Assembly (NCBI RefSeq): GCF_003119115.1
Contig: NZ_CP022367.1
Span: 509,001-573,000 of the forward strand
Direction of reading: 5' to 3'
From: Azospirillum sp. TSH58
GTDB taxonomy: Bacteria; Pseudomonadota; Alphaproteobacteria; Azospirillales; Azospirillaceae
DNA: 64,000 nucleotides
Under the pieces are notes generated by a model. The model was not told the DNA's origin, made no database searches, and saw only the letters and a program-made list of their open reading frames with translations. The translations under genes were made by a program, and so were the position numbers. Below, piece after piece: positions 8,988 to 18,020 of the stretch (position 1 is the first letter of the stretch; each line of letters begins with the position of its first letter).

Positions 8988-9012
8988 TCCGGTGCAATCA
9001 CGCTCCGCTTAC

Positions 9013-9673
9013 TCTTGCCGGGGCGCAGGATGACCGCCACCGGCTTGCCGGTGGTCGCCTCGTAGATGTGCATCGGCAGGAAGCAGCGCCCGTCGTAATG
9101 GGCGTGGAAGAGGGACAGTTGCTGGGCGCCGTGGACGCGGTCCTCGGTGTCGTCGATGTCAAGCACGAGGCGCCGCGGCACCGTGGCGAAGCTGTCGCAG
9201 AACAGCTCCACCATGGCCGCCATCATGCGCTTGAGCGCCAGCCGGCCGGGCAGGTTCTCCAGCCGGCTGATCGTGGGTTGGGAGCACAGATCGGCGCCGC
9301 TTTCGGGCAGCCGGCTGACCGCCATTTTGAAAGCGGAATCGCTGCGCAGGGCATCGCAGTCGTTGGCATCCGGATAGCCGGCGGCGATCAGAAGCGCGCG
9401 GAATCGGATCATCTCGGCCAGCGTGTGCTGGATGCGCTCGGGAGCGCGTGTATCCTCGATGCAGTCCGCCAAGCGCTCGCAGATCCCGAGCCGCCGGTCG
9501 ATCTCCGCCAGCAGCAGGATGCCGGCGTCGGAGGTGAGGCGGCCGCCATCGAAGGCGGCGTGAACCGGCTTGCCGGCAACCGGTGACAAGCCGGGCAGAA
9601 CCCCGGTACTCTCGGCCATGGCGGGCGTGAACTCCGTTGATCCGTGGTGAGACTGTTTCAGCACCAGAATCAT
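9013..9673 (-). pseudogene. IS1380 transposase, N-terminal half
   Basis: The conserved IS1380 N-terminal sequence runs from FDGGRLTSDAGILLLAEIDR through LRSDSAFKMAVSRLPESGAD, CSQPTISRLEN, LVLDIDDTEDRVHGAQQLS and HIYEATTGKPVAVILRPGK. It then stops at the IS66 right tip. Compared with the family, about 35 residues between RPGK and HYGRHEAM are absent from both halves, so some 100 bp of target DNA were lost. Confidence 0.88.
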
Positions 9674-9715
9674 ACACGAGTTCAGTGGCTTAATCTCGCG
9701 CCCGCCGCCCCAGCT

Positions 9716-9860
9716 TCAGCTCCGGTGAATTATCCGGGATAGCCTTTGATGGGCCGACATAGGGCCGCGAACCGCCTCGATCGCGGCGACGTCAATTTTG
9801 GTCATGCCCATCACCATCTGGAACGCGTGCTTCGCTTCCGCCCCGGGCGCTCGGCCGACC
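9716..9860 (-). pseudogene. C-terminal remnant of a VOC/PhnB-like protein
   Basis: One reverse frame reads AKHAFQMVMGMTKIDVAAIEA, matching the C-terminal helix of PhnB-like proteins of the VOC superfamily (often named 3-demethylubiquinone-9 3-methyltransferase-like). Upstream codons lose similarity and there is no N-terminal domain. The tail after IEA is unrelated and ends next to the IS1380 edge. This is a short relic; the call rests on one motif. Confidence 0.45.
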
Positions 9861-9938
9861 TCGAAAGCGGTCGGCCAAGCTGCCAGCACTGTGTCGACGA
9901 GCGGCGATCAACATTGAAAAGCAGCTGATGGCGCATTT

Positions 9939-11543
9939 CTATGATGCGCCTCGTGAACTGCGCCGAGAGCGCGCCATCGTGCGGCGAGAGAGGCCGATCT
10001 TGATGCCGACCAGCACGGGAGCGGCAATGACGAAGAGCAGGGCGACGGCGGTGAACGCCGTGTCGAAGGCGATCACCGTGGACTGACCCATCACGGTCCG
10101 GCCCAGAAGGCTCGTCGCGACCCGGCTCGCGGCCACCGCCTCCAGCCCCTTCGCCGTCAGCGTGGCTGCGGTGGTCATCAGCCGCTCGATGGGCATGGGG
10201 CCTCCCGCGGTGACGTTGGCGCCGAGGACCGCGGCGTTGGCGGGGATGTCATGGTCGATCAGAGTCTGGAGCGCCGCGACACCCATCAGGCCGCCAAGCT
10301 GGCGACCGGTGTTGAAGAGGCCGATCCCGGCCGCCAGACTCCGGCGGTCGAGGGTGCCGAAAGCGATCAGGGTGATCGACAGGAACAGCAAGCCGAGGCC
10401 CAGACCGCGCAGCAGGATCGCCGCCATCATGTCGTCAGCACCACTCTCGGCGGTCGAGCCGGACAGCATCCACATGGCGCCCGTTATGGTCAGGATGCCG
10501 AAGGGCACCGTGGCGAACGGAGGGACGCGGCGCACCTGAATCAGAAAGGCGGCCATCAGGAGCGAGCCGATGAAAAGCGCGCCGCTCGGCAACAGCAGCA
10601 GGCCGGCCTCGGTGGGCGTGAAGGCGAGGACGGACAGGGCGAACGACGGAATCAGGAACGCGCTTCCGAACAGAGCGGCGCCGGCGACGAAGCTGACGAT
10701 GAAGGCGAAGGAAAAGGCGTCCGATTCGAACGGGGAGACGTCAAGCAGGCCCTGGCCCTTCGTCAACGCCTGTTGGCCGAGAAAGACCAGCAGAGCGGCT
10801 GCGCCGGTCACGGTCAGCCACACGACGCGGGGCTCCTCGAACCAGTCCCACCGGCTGCCCTGGCTGAGGACGCAGGTGATGCAGAAGAACGTGACGGCGA
10901 TCAGGGCGAAGCCGAGCCCGTCAAAAGGACGAGGCGCGGTTGCGGCGGGCATCGGTCCGTCGGCGATCAGCAGAAGCCCTGCGGCTGCCAAGGCCAGTGG
11001 AACGACGCTGAAGAAGATCCAAGCCCAGGATTGGCTGTCGAGCAGCCACCCCTGAAAGGCAGGGGCGATGGTCGCGGGAGCGACCACGGCCCCCATGGCG
11101 AACAGGGATTGAAGGACCGGCTGACGGGGCTGTGGACAAGCGAGAAAAAGGATTGCCTGCCCACCCACAAGCAGGGTGCCGCCGGCGAAGCCCTGGACGG
11201 TGCGAAGGGCGACCAGCAGGGCCAGTTGATCCGTCACGGCGGCCATGCCGCACGCCATGCCCATGGCCAGGGTCGAGCCGACGACCACGCGGCGCGGAGG
11301 GATGCGGGTCATCAGCCAGGGGGCGGCCATGAAGCCGATGAGCTTGAGCGTGGTGTATGCGATGTCCAGCCAAGCGAACTCGTCGGGGGTCGCGTGGGTG
11401 TCGCCCATGATGTCGCCGCGCCCGAGCGACAGGACAGTGCCGGCGACCGCCTCCGTCAGTGTGGCGAGCAGGATGCCGGCGACGAGGAGGATTTCGGCCG
11501 CAGCCCCGTTGCGGCCCGGCGTGGCGGTAGGGGCGGTGGTCAT
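9939..11543 (-). CDS. MFS multidrug efflux transporter, DHA2/EmrB type
   Basis: This 534-residue inner-membrane drug:H+ antiporter has about 14 predicted hydrophobic segments. The first is at about residues 17-38 (EILLVAGILLATLTEAVAGT). Motif-C-like Gly-rich segments follow, including TVQGFAGGTLLVGGQAI at about 115-131. Length and segment number fit DHA2 proteins, which work with an HlyD/EmrA adaptor. The start overlaps the stop of the adaptor gene by four bases (ATGA), so the two are co-translated. The basic tail (SRRTMARSRRSSRG) is cytoplasmic. The substrate is unknown. Confidence 0.88.
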   Translation of the reverse strand: MTTAPTATPGRNGAAAEILLVAGILLATLTEAVAGTVLSLGRGDIMGDTHATPDEFAWLDIAYTTLKLIGFMAAPWLMTRIPPRRVVVGSTLAMGMACGMAAVTDQLALLVALRTVQGFAGGTLLVGGQAILFLACPQPRQPVLQSLFAMGAVVAPATIAPAFQGWLLDSQSWAWIFFSVVPLALAAAGLLLIADGPMPAATAPRPFDGLGFALIAVTFFCITCVLSQGSRWDWFEEPRVVWLTVTGAAALLVFLGQQALTKGQGLLDVSPFESDAFSFAFIVSFVAGAALFGSAFLIPSFALSVLAFTPTEAGLLLLPSGALFIGSLLMAAFLIQVRRVPPFATVPFGILTITGAMWMLSGSTAESGADDMMAAILLRGLGLGLLFLSITLIAFGTLDRRSLAAGIGLFNTGRQLGGLMGVAALQTLIDHDIPANAAVLGANVTAGGPMPIERLMTTAATLTAKGLEAVAASRVATSLLGRTVMGQSTVIAFDTAFTAVALLFVIAAPVLVGIKIGLSRRTMARSRRSSRGAS

Positions 11544-12652
11544 TGGTCGCCTCGCTGGACGATCTCGACACGCGCCGACAGGCCGGGCACGAGGCGGCCG
11601 GGCAACGGGTTGTCGACAAGCCGGATCTTCACCGGTACGCGCTGGACGACGCGAACGAAGTTCCCGGTCGCGTTGTCCGCGGGCAGTAGACTGAAGGCGG
11701 ACCCGCTGCCGGGTGCAAGGCTGTCGACCACGCCGTCAAGCGTCCCGTCCGGATAACCATCGACGGTGACGCGGGCGCGTTGGCCGGGCCGGATGTGTTC
11801 GAGCTGGGTTTCCTTGTAGTTCGCCACCACCCACACATCGTTGACCGGAACGATGTCGAGCAGTGAGGCGCCCGGCGCGACGAAGCGGCCGACGCGGACC
11901 TGGCGGTTGCCGACGGCGCCGCCGACCGGCGCGCGCACCACGGTGCTCTCGAGATCGATCTGGGCGAGGTCGCGCGCGGCCTGGGCCTGCGCCAGGGCGG
12001 CAACGGCCGCGTCGCGTTGCGCGGCAAGGATGGCGATGCGTTGCTGTTGGGCCTCGACCGTCGCGGAGGCGGCCGACAGGCCCGCCTCCGCTTTCAAACG
12101 CGCCGCGTCGCTTTCATCGAGGTGGGATTGGCTGACGGCGTTGCCGCGGATCAGTTCACGGCGGCGGTCGTAGGCCTTGGCCGCGAGAGTCATCTCGGCC
12201 ACGGCCGACCGTCTCTGGGCTTCGGCCTGCCGGATCAGGACGTGCTGTAGCCGGGTCTCCGCATCGACGTTCGTAAGCCGGGCCTGGGCCGCCTCGACAT
12301 TGGCCACCGCTTGGGCCAGCCGCGCGCGGTAATCACGGTCGTCGATCCGGAACAGGACGTCGCCGGCTCCGACGGTTTGGTTGTCCTCGACCTCGACGGC
12401 CGTGACATAGCCGGCGACCTTCGGGGCGAGCGAGGTCACGTCGCCGCGGACATAGGCATTGTCGGTCGCCGTCCCGCCGTTTGAACGGGCCCAGTTCCAC
12501 CCACCCGCCGCGACCACGACGGCGCCGAGGCACAGCAGCACGCCGACCGCCCTTCTTTTGCTGGGGGGCGCCGCGGCGGCGCCGACCGCGGAGCGTTCGC
12601 CGATGACGTTCGTGCCGGCGACGACGGCCCCCCTGTTCTCGAGCGTGTCCAT
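11540..12652 (-). CDS. HlyD/EmrA family membrane fusion protein
   Basis: This 370-residue periplasmic adaptor has one N-terminal transmembrane segment (about residues 33-53, AVGVLLCLGAVVVAAGGW). The lipoyl half-motif NAYVRGDVTSLAPKVAGYVT is at about 65-84, followed by a long alpha-helical hairpin (about 105-235) and the second lipoyl/beta-barrel part VRAPVGGAVGNRQVRVGRFV. It couples the MFS pump to an outer-membrane channel. The start at MDTLEN is preferred over an upstream Met because a purine-rich AACGAGGGA lies directly before it. The stop overlaps the pump start. Confidence 0.88.
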   Translation of the reverse strand: MDTLENRGAVVAGTNVIGERSAVGAAAAPPSKRRAVGVLLCLGAVVVAAGGWNWARSNGGTATDNAYVRGDVTSLAPKVAGYVTAVEVEDNQTVGAGDVLFRIDDRDYRARLAQAVANVEAAQARLTNVDAETRLQHVLIRQAEAQRRSAVAEMTLAAKAYDRRRELIRGNAVSQSHLDESDAARLKAEAGLSAASATVEAQQQRIAILAAQRDAAVAALAQAQAARDLAQIDLESTVVRAPVGGAVGNRQVRVGRFVAPGASLLDIVPVNDVWVVANYKETQLEHIRPGQRARVTVDGYPDGTLDGVVDSLAPGSGSAFSLLPADNATGNFVRVVQRVPVKIRLVDNPLPGRLVPGLSARVEIVQRGDQ

Positions 12653-12715
12653 TCCCTCGTTCCCTGTTGGGGGTTTCCCAGCGACGCCGCTAATCGCCAC
12701 GCCACCGCTCCCATC

Positions 12716-13162
12716 TCAGGCCTTGGCGGCCACCGGGAGACGGAAGGGGGCACCCAGCCGGTTGAAGGCGTTCATCGCAGCGATGGCGATGGTGAGATCG
12801 ACCAGATCCTTCGGCTCGAACGCCGCCGATGCCGCCGCATAGGCGGCGTCGGACGCGTGGGTTTCGCTGACGCGGGTCACCTCCTCGGCCCAGGCCAGGG
12901 CCGCGCGCTCCGTGTCGGAGAACAGGTGCGGGACCTCCTCCCACACCGGCACCAGCGTGACTTTGTCGATCGACATGGTCTTCCGGAGATCGCGGCTGTG
13001 CAGATCGATGCAGTGAGCGCAGCCGTTGATCTGCGAGACCCTGAGGAACACGAGGTGGATGAGTTCCTCGGGCAGGTTGGTGCTCTTCGTGACGTAATGA
13101 TGGACGCCGAAGAGAGCCTTCGCGCCGTCGGGCGCAACCTCGTACCAAGCCAAGCGTGCCAT
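12716..13162 (-). CDS. AhpD-like carboxymuconolactone decarboxylase family protein
   Basis: This 148-residue protein has the AhpD-type redox motif in QINGCAHCIDLHSRDL (Cys-Ala-His-Cys, about residue 47). It is followed by ERAALAWAEEVTRVSETH and an all-helical end, the YnjA/Atu0492 type. Such proteins act as peroxidase or thiol-disulfide partners. MARLAW at 13162 is chosen because AGGAAAGG lies 7 nt upstream. The gene sits in the same run as the efflux pair and the oxidoreductase downstream of it on the map, suggesting a joint stress response. Confidence 0.85.
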   Translation of the reverse strand: MARLAWYEVAPDGAKALFGVHHYVTKSTNLPEELIHLVFLRVSQINGCAHCIDLHSRDLRKTMSIDKVTLVPVWEEVPHLFSDTERAALAWAEEVTRVSETHASDAAYAAASAAFEPKDLVDLTIAIAAMNAFNRLGAPFRLPVAAKA

Positions 13163-13244
13163 GTTCTTTGCCTTTCCTGACAACATCTGATTGCGGTTCC
13201 CGCGTCGCCGGCCCATAGCCGCCGCCGGGTGTCTTCGAAGCCCC

Positions 13245-13997
13245 TCAGCGCGCGGTTTGCCGGCCGAGCCAGTCCTCGAACCGGATGGCGCCGAGGCGGG
13301 GATTCCGGCCGGGGGTCAGCGATTGATCGTTGAGAACGTCGCCGAAGTAGCGCGCGTGGATGTCCGGCACGACCTTGCGCGTGTCTTTCGTCGCCTGCAG
13401 GAAGCGCCGGACCAGCTCGTCGAGTGGGATCGCCTCTGGACCGGCGACTTCGAGTGTGCCGTTGACCGGCGACGCGAGCGCGACCTCGGCGAGGGCCGCC
13501 ACCACGTCGTCGGAGGCGATCGGCTGGATCAGCGCCGGCGACAGGCGGATTTCCCCGCCGACCGTGGCCGACTGCGCGATCCCGCCGACGAATTCGAAGA
13601 ACTGCGTGGCGCGCAGGATGGTGTGGGGAATGCCGGACGCCTTGATGAGGCATTCCTGGGCGACCTTCGCCCGGAAGTAGCCGTTGTCGGGAAGCCGTTC
13701 GCTGCCGACGATCGAGAGGGCGACGTGGTGGCGGACACCGGCGGCCGCTTCGGCGGCGAGCAGGTTGCGGCCCGAGGTCTCAAAGAAATCGAGGACGGCC
13801 TTGTCCTCCCAGACCGGCGCGTTCGTCACGTCAACGACGACAGCGGCTCCGTCGATCGCCTGGGCCAGGCCCTCGCGGGTAATGGTGTTCACGCCCGTCT
13901 TTGGCGAGGCTGCGAGCGCATCGTGGCCGCGCTCGCGGAGGGTCTGCACCAGCTTCGATCCGATGAGGCCGGTGCCTCCGATGACGACGATCTTCAT
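13245..13997 (-). CDS. NAD(P)-binding SDR/NmrA-like oxidoreductase
   Basis: This 250-residue atypical short-chain dehydrogenase has the glycine-rich nucleotide motif GGTGLIGSKL at residues 7-16. It continues with AVVVDVTNAPVWED, HHVALSIVGSERLPDNGYFRAKVAQE (Tyr-x3-Lys) and a C-terminal substrate-binding part that keeps EVAGPE and LVRRFL. It resembles NmrA/YwnB-type sensors or NAD(P)H-dependent oxidoreductases. The ATG at 13997 is directly before MKIVVIGGTG, with GGAGAGCCCC upstream. It is divergent from the TTG-started regulator at 14258, with a 260-bp gap. Confidence 0.82.
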   Translation of the reverse strand: MKIVVIGGTGLIGSKLVQTLRERGHDALAASPKTGVNTITREGLAQAIDGAAVVVDVTNAPVWEDKAVLDFFETSGRNLLAAEAAAGVRHHVALSIVGSERLPDNGYFRAKVAQECLIKASGIPHTILRATQFFEFVGGIAQSATVGGEIRLSPALIQPIASDDVVAALAEVALASPVNGTLEVAGPEAIPLDELVRRFLQATKDTRKVVPDIHARYFGDVLNDQSLTPGRNPRLGAIRFEDWLGRQTAR

Positions 13998-14257
13998 GGG
14001 GCTCTCCGCTTCTCGACGGAAACCAGCGCCGTCGATGGAAGGGAGAGTGCCCGCGCACGCCGGGGAAGTCCTTGCGGCGGGATTGAATTGCCCTCCAAGG
14101 ACGCTTGGATTTCCGTCCAAGGAAGCCATACGGCGCGCCGTGCCTCGAGGCGAACGGTGCAGCCGGCAACGCGCCGCCGTGCTATCAAGGGCGCACATCG
14201 TTCGCCCGTCGCCCCGGACAGGGAGGCGAGGACGCTCGGTCCAGGGAGGTGCAGGCC

Positions 14258-15883
14258 TTGCAGTTCCGTTTCGGAGAGTGTGTGCTCGATCAGGAGCGTC
14301 GGGAACTGACCCTGCGCGGACAGGTCGTGGGCGTTGGCCCGCAGGTCTTCGACCTGCTGCTGCATCTCGTCCGCAACCATGACCGCGTCGTCAGCAAGGA
14401 CGACTTGCTGGAGGCGGTGTGGAACGGACGGATCGTCTCGGAATCGACCATCACCAGCCACATCAACGCGGTTCGCAAGGCCATCGGCGACAGCGGCGGG
14501 GAGCAGCGCTTGGTCCGCACGGTCCCCCGCAAAGGATTCCGCTTCGTCGGCGTGATCGAGGTCGGCGCGATTGACGTCGGGGCGACCGAGGTCGGCGCGA
14601 TCAGGGAGACGCCGCAGCCCGGCGGGTCAGGTATCGCCAGCCGCGCCTCCAGCGAAGGCAAGGAGACGCCGTCCGGGCCGGTCCTGCCGGGCAAGCCCTC
14701 GATCACCGTGCTGCCATTCCAGAACCTGAGCGGCGACCCGGAGCAGGACTATTTCGCCGACGGCGTGGTGGAGGACATCATCGCCGCCCTGTCGCGCATC
14801 CGCTGGCTGTTCGTCATCGCGCGCAACTCGAGCTTTGCCTACAAGGGCCGGGCGGTGGATGTGACGGACATCGGCCGCGAGTTGGGCGTCCGCTACGTGC
14901 TCGAAGGCAGCGTCCGCAAGGCCGGGAACAGGGTGCGCATCACCGGGCAGCTCATCGACGCGACGAGCGGGACGCATCTCTGGGCCGAGCGCTTCGAAGG
15001 CATGCTCGACGACCTTTTCGAGCTGCAGGACCGGATCGCCGAAAGCGTCGTCGGCGCGATTGCGCCGCAGCTCGAGCGGGCGGAGATCGAGCGCGCCAAG
15101 CGCAAGCCGACGGAAAGCCTGGACGCCTACGATTACTATCTCCGCGGCATGGCGAAGCTGCACAGCGGAACCCGCGAGGCGATCGACGCGGCGCTGCCCC
15201 TGTTCCACAAGGCGACGGACCTCGACCCGGAATTCGCATCGGCCTATGGCGGGGCGGCCTGGTGCCATCTCTGGCGCAAGGTGAACGGCTGGATGACCGA
15301 CCGCCCCCGGGAGATCGCTGAAGGAGTACGGCTGGCGCGGCTGGCGGTGGAGTTCGGCCGCGACGACGCGGTGGCGCTGACGAGAGCCGGGCACGCGCTT
15401 GGTCACTTCGTCGGCGATCTCGATGGCGGCATCGCGCTCATCGACCGGGCCGTGCTGCTCAACCCCAATTTCGCCCCCGCCTGGTTCCTCGGCGGCTACC
15501 TGCGCGCCTTCCGCGGTGAAACGGAAAGCGCGAGCGAGCATTTCGCCCATGCCGCCCGCCTGAGCCCGCTGGACCCGGAGATGTTCCGAATGCAGGCGGG
15601 GACGGCGCTCGCGCATTTCTTCGCCGGGCGCTACGATTGCGCCGTGGCCTGCGCGGACAAGGCGTTGGGGAACCTGCCCAGCCTCCTGGTCGCCATCGCC
15701 CTGACGGCGGCGAGTCACGCGCTCGCCGGGCGGACCGAGGACGCGCGGCAGACGATGCAACAATTGCGCGCGCTCGACCCGTCCTTGCGTGTCTCCACTC
15801 TCAGGGAGTGGCTGCCGATCCACCGTCCCGAGGATCTCACGCGGTTTGCGGAGGGACTGAGACTGGCTGGGTTGCCCGAGTGA
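14258..15883 (+). CDS. winged-helix transcriptional regulator with TolB-like and TPR domains
   Basis: This regulator of about 541 residues has an OmpR/CadC-type winged helix (about 1-95: ELTLRGQVVGVGPQVFDLLL, VWNGRIVSESTITSHINAVR, TVPRKGFRFVGV). A low-complexity linker with Val-Gly-Ala repeats follows, then a TolB-like N domain (about 150-250: ITVLPFQNLSGDPEQDYFAD, GVRYVLEGSVRKAGNRVRIT). TPR-like helices run to the C-terminus. No transmembrane segment or response-regulator receiver is seen, so it is a cytoplasmic regulator. TTG at 14258 is preferred as start: AGGGAGG lies 8 nt upstream and the protein then begins as the family does (LQFRFGECVLD). It is divergent from the oxidoreductase/AhpD/efflux genes, its likely targets. 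Confidence 0.8.
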   Translation: MQFRFGECVLDQERRELTLRGQVVGVGPQVFDLLLHLVRNHDRVVSKDDLLEAVWNGRIVSESTITSHINAVRKAIGDSGGEQRLVRTVPRKGFRFVGVIEVGAIDVGATEVGAIRETPQPGGSGIASRASSEGKETPSGPVLPGKPSITVLPFQNLSGDPEQDYFADGVVEDIIAALSRIRWLFVIARNSSFAYKGRAVDVTDIGRELGVRYVLEGSVRKAGNRVRITGQLIDATSGTHLWAERFEGMLDDLFELQDRIAESVVGAIAPQLERAEIERAKRKPTESLDAYDYYLRGMAKLHSGTREAIDAALPLFHKATDLDPEFASAYGGAAWCHLWRKVNGWMTDRPREIAEGVRLARLAVEFGRDDAVALTRAGHALGHFVGDLDGGIALIDRAVLLNPNFAPAWFLGGYLRAFRGETESASEHFAHAARLSPLDPEMFRMQAGTALAHFFAGRYDCAVACADKALGNLPSLLVAIALTAASHALAGRTEDARQTMQQLRALDPSLRVSTLREWLPIHRPEDLTRFAEGLRLAGLPE

Positions 15884-15982
15884 ACTCAGCCCTTGTCTGA
15901 TGCGCGCCCTTTCACGACAGGTCAGGGAAAAACTATCACAAGGTTTTTCAACGACTTGGGCGGATGACCATGCCCCGCCCTT

Positions 15983-16174
15983 TCACGATACCAAGCCGGC
16001 GGCCTTGGTCGCCGCCCGACAAGCGCCGTCCCAAGTGTCCGCCCCGCCGTCGAAATAAAAATCGCCGCCGGCCGCCTCCCAAATGAAACCGACGTCGTCG
16101 GCCTTGGCGACTTGAAGCGTCCACTCGCCGTACACCGCGCGCCACCGTCCCGGCGCCCTTTGCGTCCATTCGAC
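15983..16174 (-). pseudogene. 3' fragment of a hypothetical gene cut by IS3
   Basis: One reverse frame gives VEWTQRAPGRWRAVYGEWTL, then QVAKADDVGFIWEAAGGDFY and TWDGACRAATKAAG before a stop at 15983. The alternating Trp/Tyr pattern looks like a genuine small domain, but the N-terminus is replaced by the IS3 terminal repeat at 16175. The sequence beyond the other IS3 tip does not obviously continue it. The family is not recognised. Confidence 0.4.
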
Positions 16175-17440
16175 TGAGATGGTCCCCGTTTCCCGGACAG
16201 TCGGATAAGCTTGGTTCGCCCAGGAAGAAGGACGGACCCGATGACGGGAAAACGGAAACGGTATTCGGCGGAGTTCAAGGCGAAGGTGGCGCTGGAGGCG
16301 ATCCGGGGCGAGCTGACGGTTTCGCAGCTTGTCGCGAAGCACGGGGTGCACCAGACGCTGATCAACGCCTGGAAGAAGCAGGCCATCGAGGGGATGGCCG
16401 GGGTGTTCTCCGACAAGGCGGAAGTCGCCGAAGCCAGCCATCAGGGCGAGGTGGAAAAGCTGCACGCGATGATCGGCCAGTTGGTCGTGGAACGCGATTT
16501 TTTTGCGCAAGGCCTCCGGTCGATGAGCGTCGACCGGAGGCGGGAGTTGATCGAGCCGGAGCATCCGCAGCTGTCGATCACCCGGCAGTGCGAGCTGGTT
16601 TCGATCAGCCGCTCCAGCTACTACGGGCCAGCCAAGGGCGAACCGGCCGCGAACCTGGAGCTGATGCGGTTGATCGACGAGCAGTTCCTGGAAACGCCCT
16701 GGTACGGCAGCCGGCAGATGACCCGGCATCTGCGCCGGCACGGCCATGAGATCAACCGCAAGCGGGTTCGCCGCCTGATGCGCGGATGGGCTTGCAGGCG
16801 GTCTACCAGCGTCCGAAGACGACGATGCGGCATCCGGAGCACAAGATCTGGCCGTACCTGCTGCGCGACCTGTCCATCGACCGCCCCGACCAGGTGTGGT
16901 GCAGCGATATCACGTACCTCCCCATGCGCCGCGGCTTCCTGTACCTGGTCGCTGTAATGGACTGGGCATCACGCCGGGTGCTGGCGTGGCGGCTGTCGAA
17001 CACCATGGACGTGGAGTTCTGCATCGAGGCCGTGGAGGAGGCGATGGCGCGGCACGGCCGGCCGGACATCTTCAACACCGATCAGGGCAGCCAGTTCACC
17101 AGCCCACGCTTCACCGGGCTCTTGACCGCGGCCGGCATTCGGGTGTCGATGGACGGGCGCGGCCGGTGGATGGACAACGTCTTCATCGAGCGGCTATGGC
17201 GATCGATGAAATACGAGTGCGTCTACCTCCACGCCTTCGAAACCGGCAGCGAGGCCAGGGCCGGGATCGGCCGCTGGATCGATTACTACAACGCCGACCG
17301 CCCGCACTCGGCGCTCGGCGGCAAAACCCCGGACGAGGCCTATCAAGGCACATCGGACCGGATCAGATTGGCGGCATGACACGAGCCTGAACCAAGCTTA
17401 TTTCAGCCGCAAATCTGTCCGGGAAACGGGGGCCATCTCA
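16175..17440 (+). mobile_element. IS3 family element
   Basis: The 26-bp termini start TGAGATGGTCCCCGTTTCCC at 16175-16200 and end with the inverse GGGAAACGGGGGCCATCTCA at 17415-17440, with one or two mismatches. The element is 1266 bp long with an orfA/orfB transposase. Neighbouring bases (CGAC left, GTCC right) are not a direct repeat, so the original target duplication is missing. Confidence 0.88.
16241..17379 (+). pseudogene. IS3 transposase, orfA-orfB, frame-disrupted
   Basis: OrfA starts at MTGKRKRYSAEFKAKVALEA (HTH and leucine-zipper region). OrfB holds the integrase-type DDE core: DQVWCSDITYLPMRRGFLYL, then FNTDQGSQFTS and HSALGGKTPDEAY. Normally orfA ends just after ERDFLAK and orfB is reached by -1 frameshifting. 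Here a run of seven T (16498-16504) fuses the two directly (ERDFFAQGLRSMSVDRRREL). A one-base loss near 16786 (RLMRGWACRR instead of RLMRVMGLQA) then breaks orfB. The rest is intact from 16786 to 17379. Confidence 0.85.
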
Positions 17441-17462
17441 GTCCCATCCGCAACGGGTCTCC

Positions 17463-17783
17463 TTAGCTGCGGTCGTAAGCTGCTAGCGCTACCGGCAGAG
17501 CCTGAATCACGGCGTTGCCGACCGCGGGAAGACCCGCCAGCACGGCACTGACGACCTCATCGCGCGTGGCGCCCAAACGCTTGGCGTCGGCGACATGGAA
17601 AGGCAGACCGCTCTCGAGACGGGTAGCGGCCAAAATTCCGATGTAGACGAGTTCAGCGGTTTTGGCGTCCAGGGCGGAGGCTACTCCCAGCTTTTTCACC
17701 GCTTCGAGCCACGCCTGCTGGTAGGCCGGTGCTTCTTTCATGAACGTTTGGAAGGCATTGCTCACTTGTGGCGTGTCGGTCAT
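17463..17783 (-). CDS. carboxymuconolactone decarboxylase family protein
   Basis: This 106-residue helical protein contains KTAELVYIGILAATRLESGL, then PFHVADAKRLGATRDEVVSA at about residues 58-77, the core of the CMD/AhpD fold. The Cys pair of AhpD is absent, so it is more like gamma-carboxymuconolactone decarboxylase-type or unknown-function members. The start at MTDTPQ (17783) is chosen over an upstream Met because the extra 27 residues are low-complexity and basic. It is isolated between IS3 and IS630. Confidence 0.75.
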   Translation of the reverse strand: MTDTPQVSNAFQTFMKEAPAYQQAWLEAVKKLGVASALDAKTAELVYIGILAATRLESGLPFHVADAKRLGATRDEVVSAVLAGLPAVGNAVIQALPVALAAYDRS

Positions 17784-18004
17784 CGGCTCATTCCGCTCTG
17801 GTCGTAGGCTCCTTCGAGGTTCCCGCCGGTCGGTGCCTGCAACGTAATTATCTGGATAATTCATACCTGGATGTTCACTTGCATATCATGACACCCTGGG
17901 ATCACTACACGAAAGTGTGCAAATTGTCCGGGATGTGATACCGGCGAGCGGAGCCACGGACTCACTGAGAGGGATTCCCAAGGCCGGCAATCCGTGATTC
18001 GATT

Positions 18005-18020
18005 CCCCATCGCGATGGGG
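18005..18020. promoter_or_regulatory. 16-bp perfect palindrome over the IS630 ribosome binding site
   Basis: CCCCATCGCGATGGGG is self-complementary. Its right arm runs into GGGGAGGAG, the Shine-Dalgarno sequence of the transposase ATG at 18029. Folding in mRNA would hide the start. This would limit translation; it is inferred from the sequence only. Confidence 0.45.

Larger units (their letters stand above)
6333..9012 (+). mobile_element. IS66 family element inserted in IS1380
   Basis: The termini GTAAGCG (6333-6339) and CGCTTAC (9006-9012) are inverse, and the element carries the standard tnpA-tnpB-tnpC set in order. IS66 normally makes an 8-bp target duplication, but the flanks (GCCGTAAT on the left, TCTTGCCG on the right) do not match. 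The element is therefore not in its original simple insertion state. Confidence 0.82.

Noticed and set aside
6325..9020. 8-bp target duplication of IS66
   Set aside because: GCCGTAAT and TCTTGCCG do not match.
16171..17444. target duplication of IS3
   Set aside because: CGAC on the left and GTCC on the right are not direct repeats.
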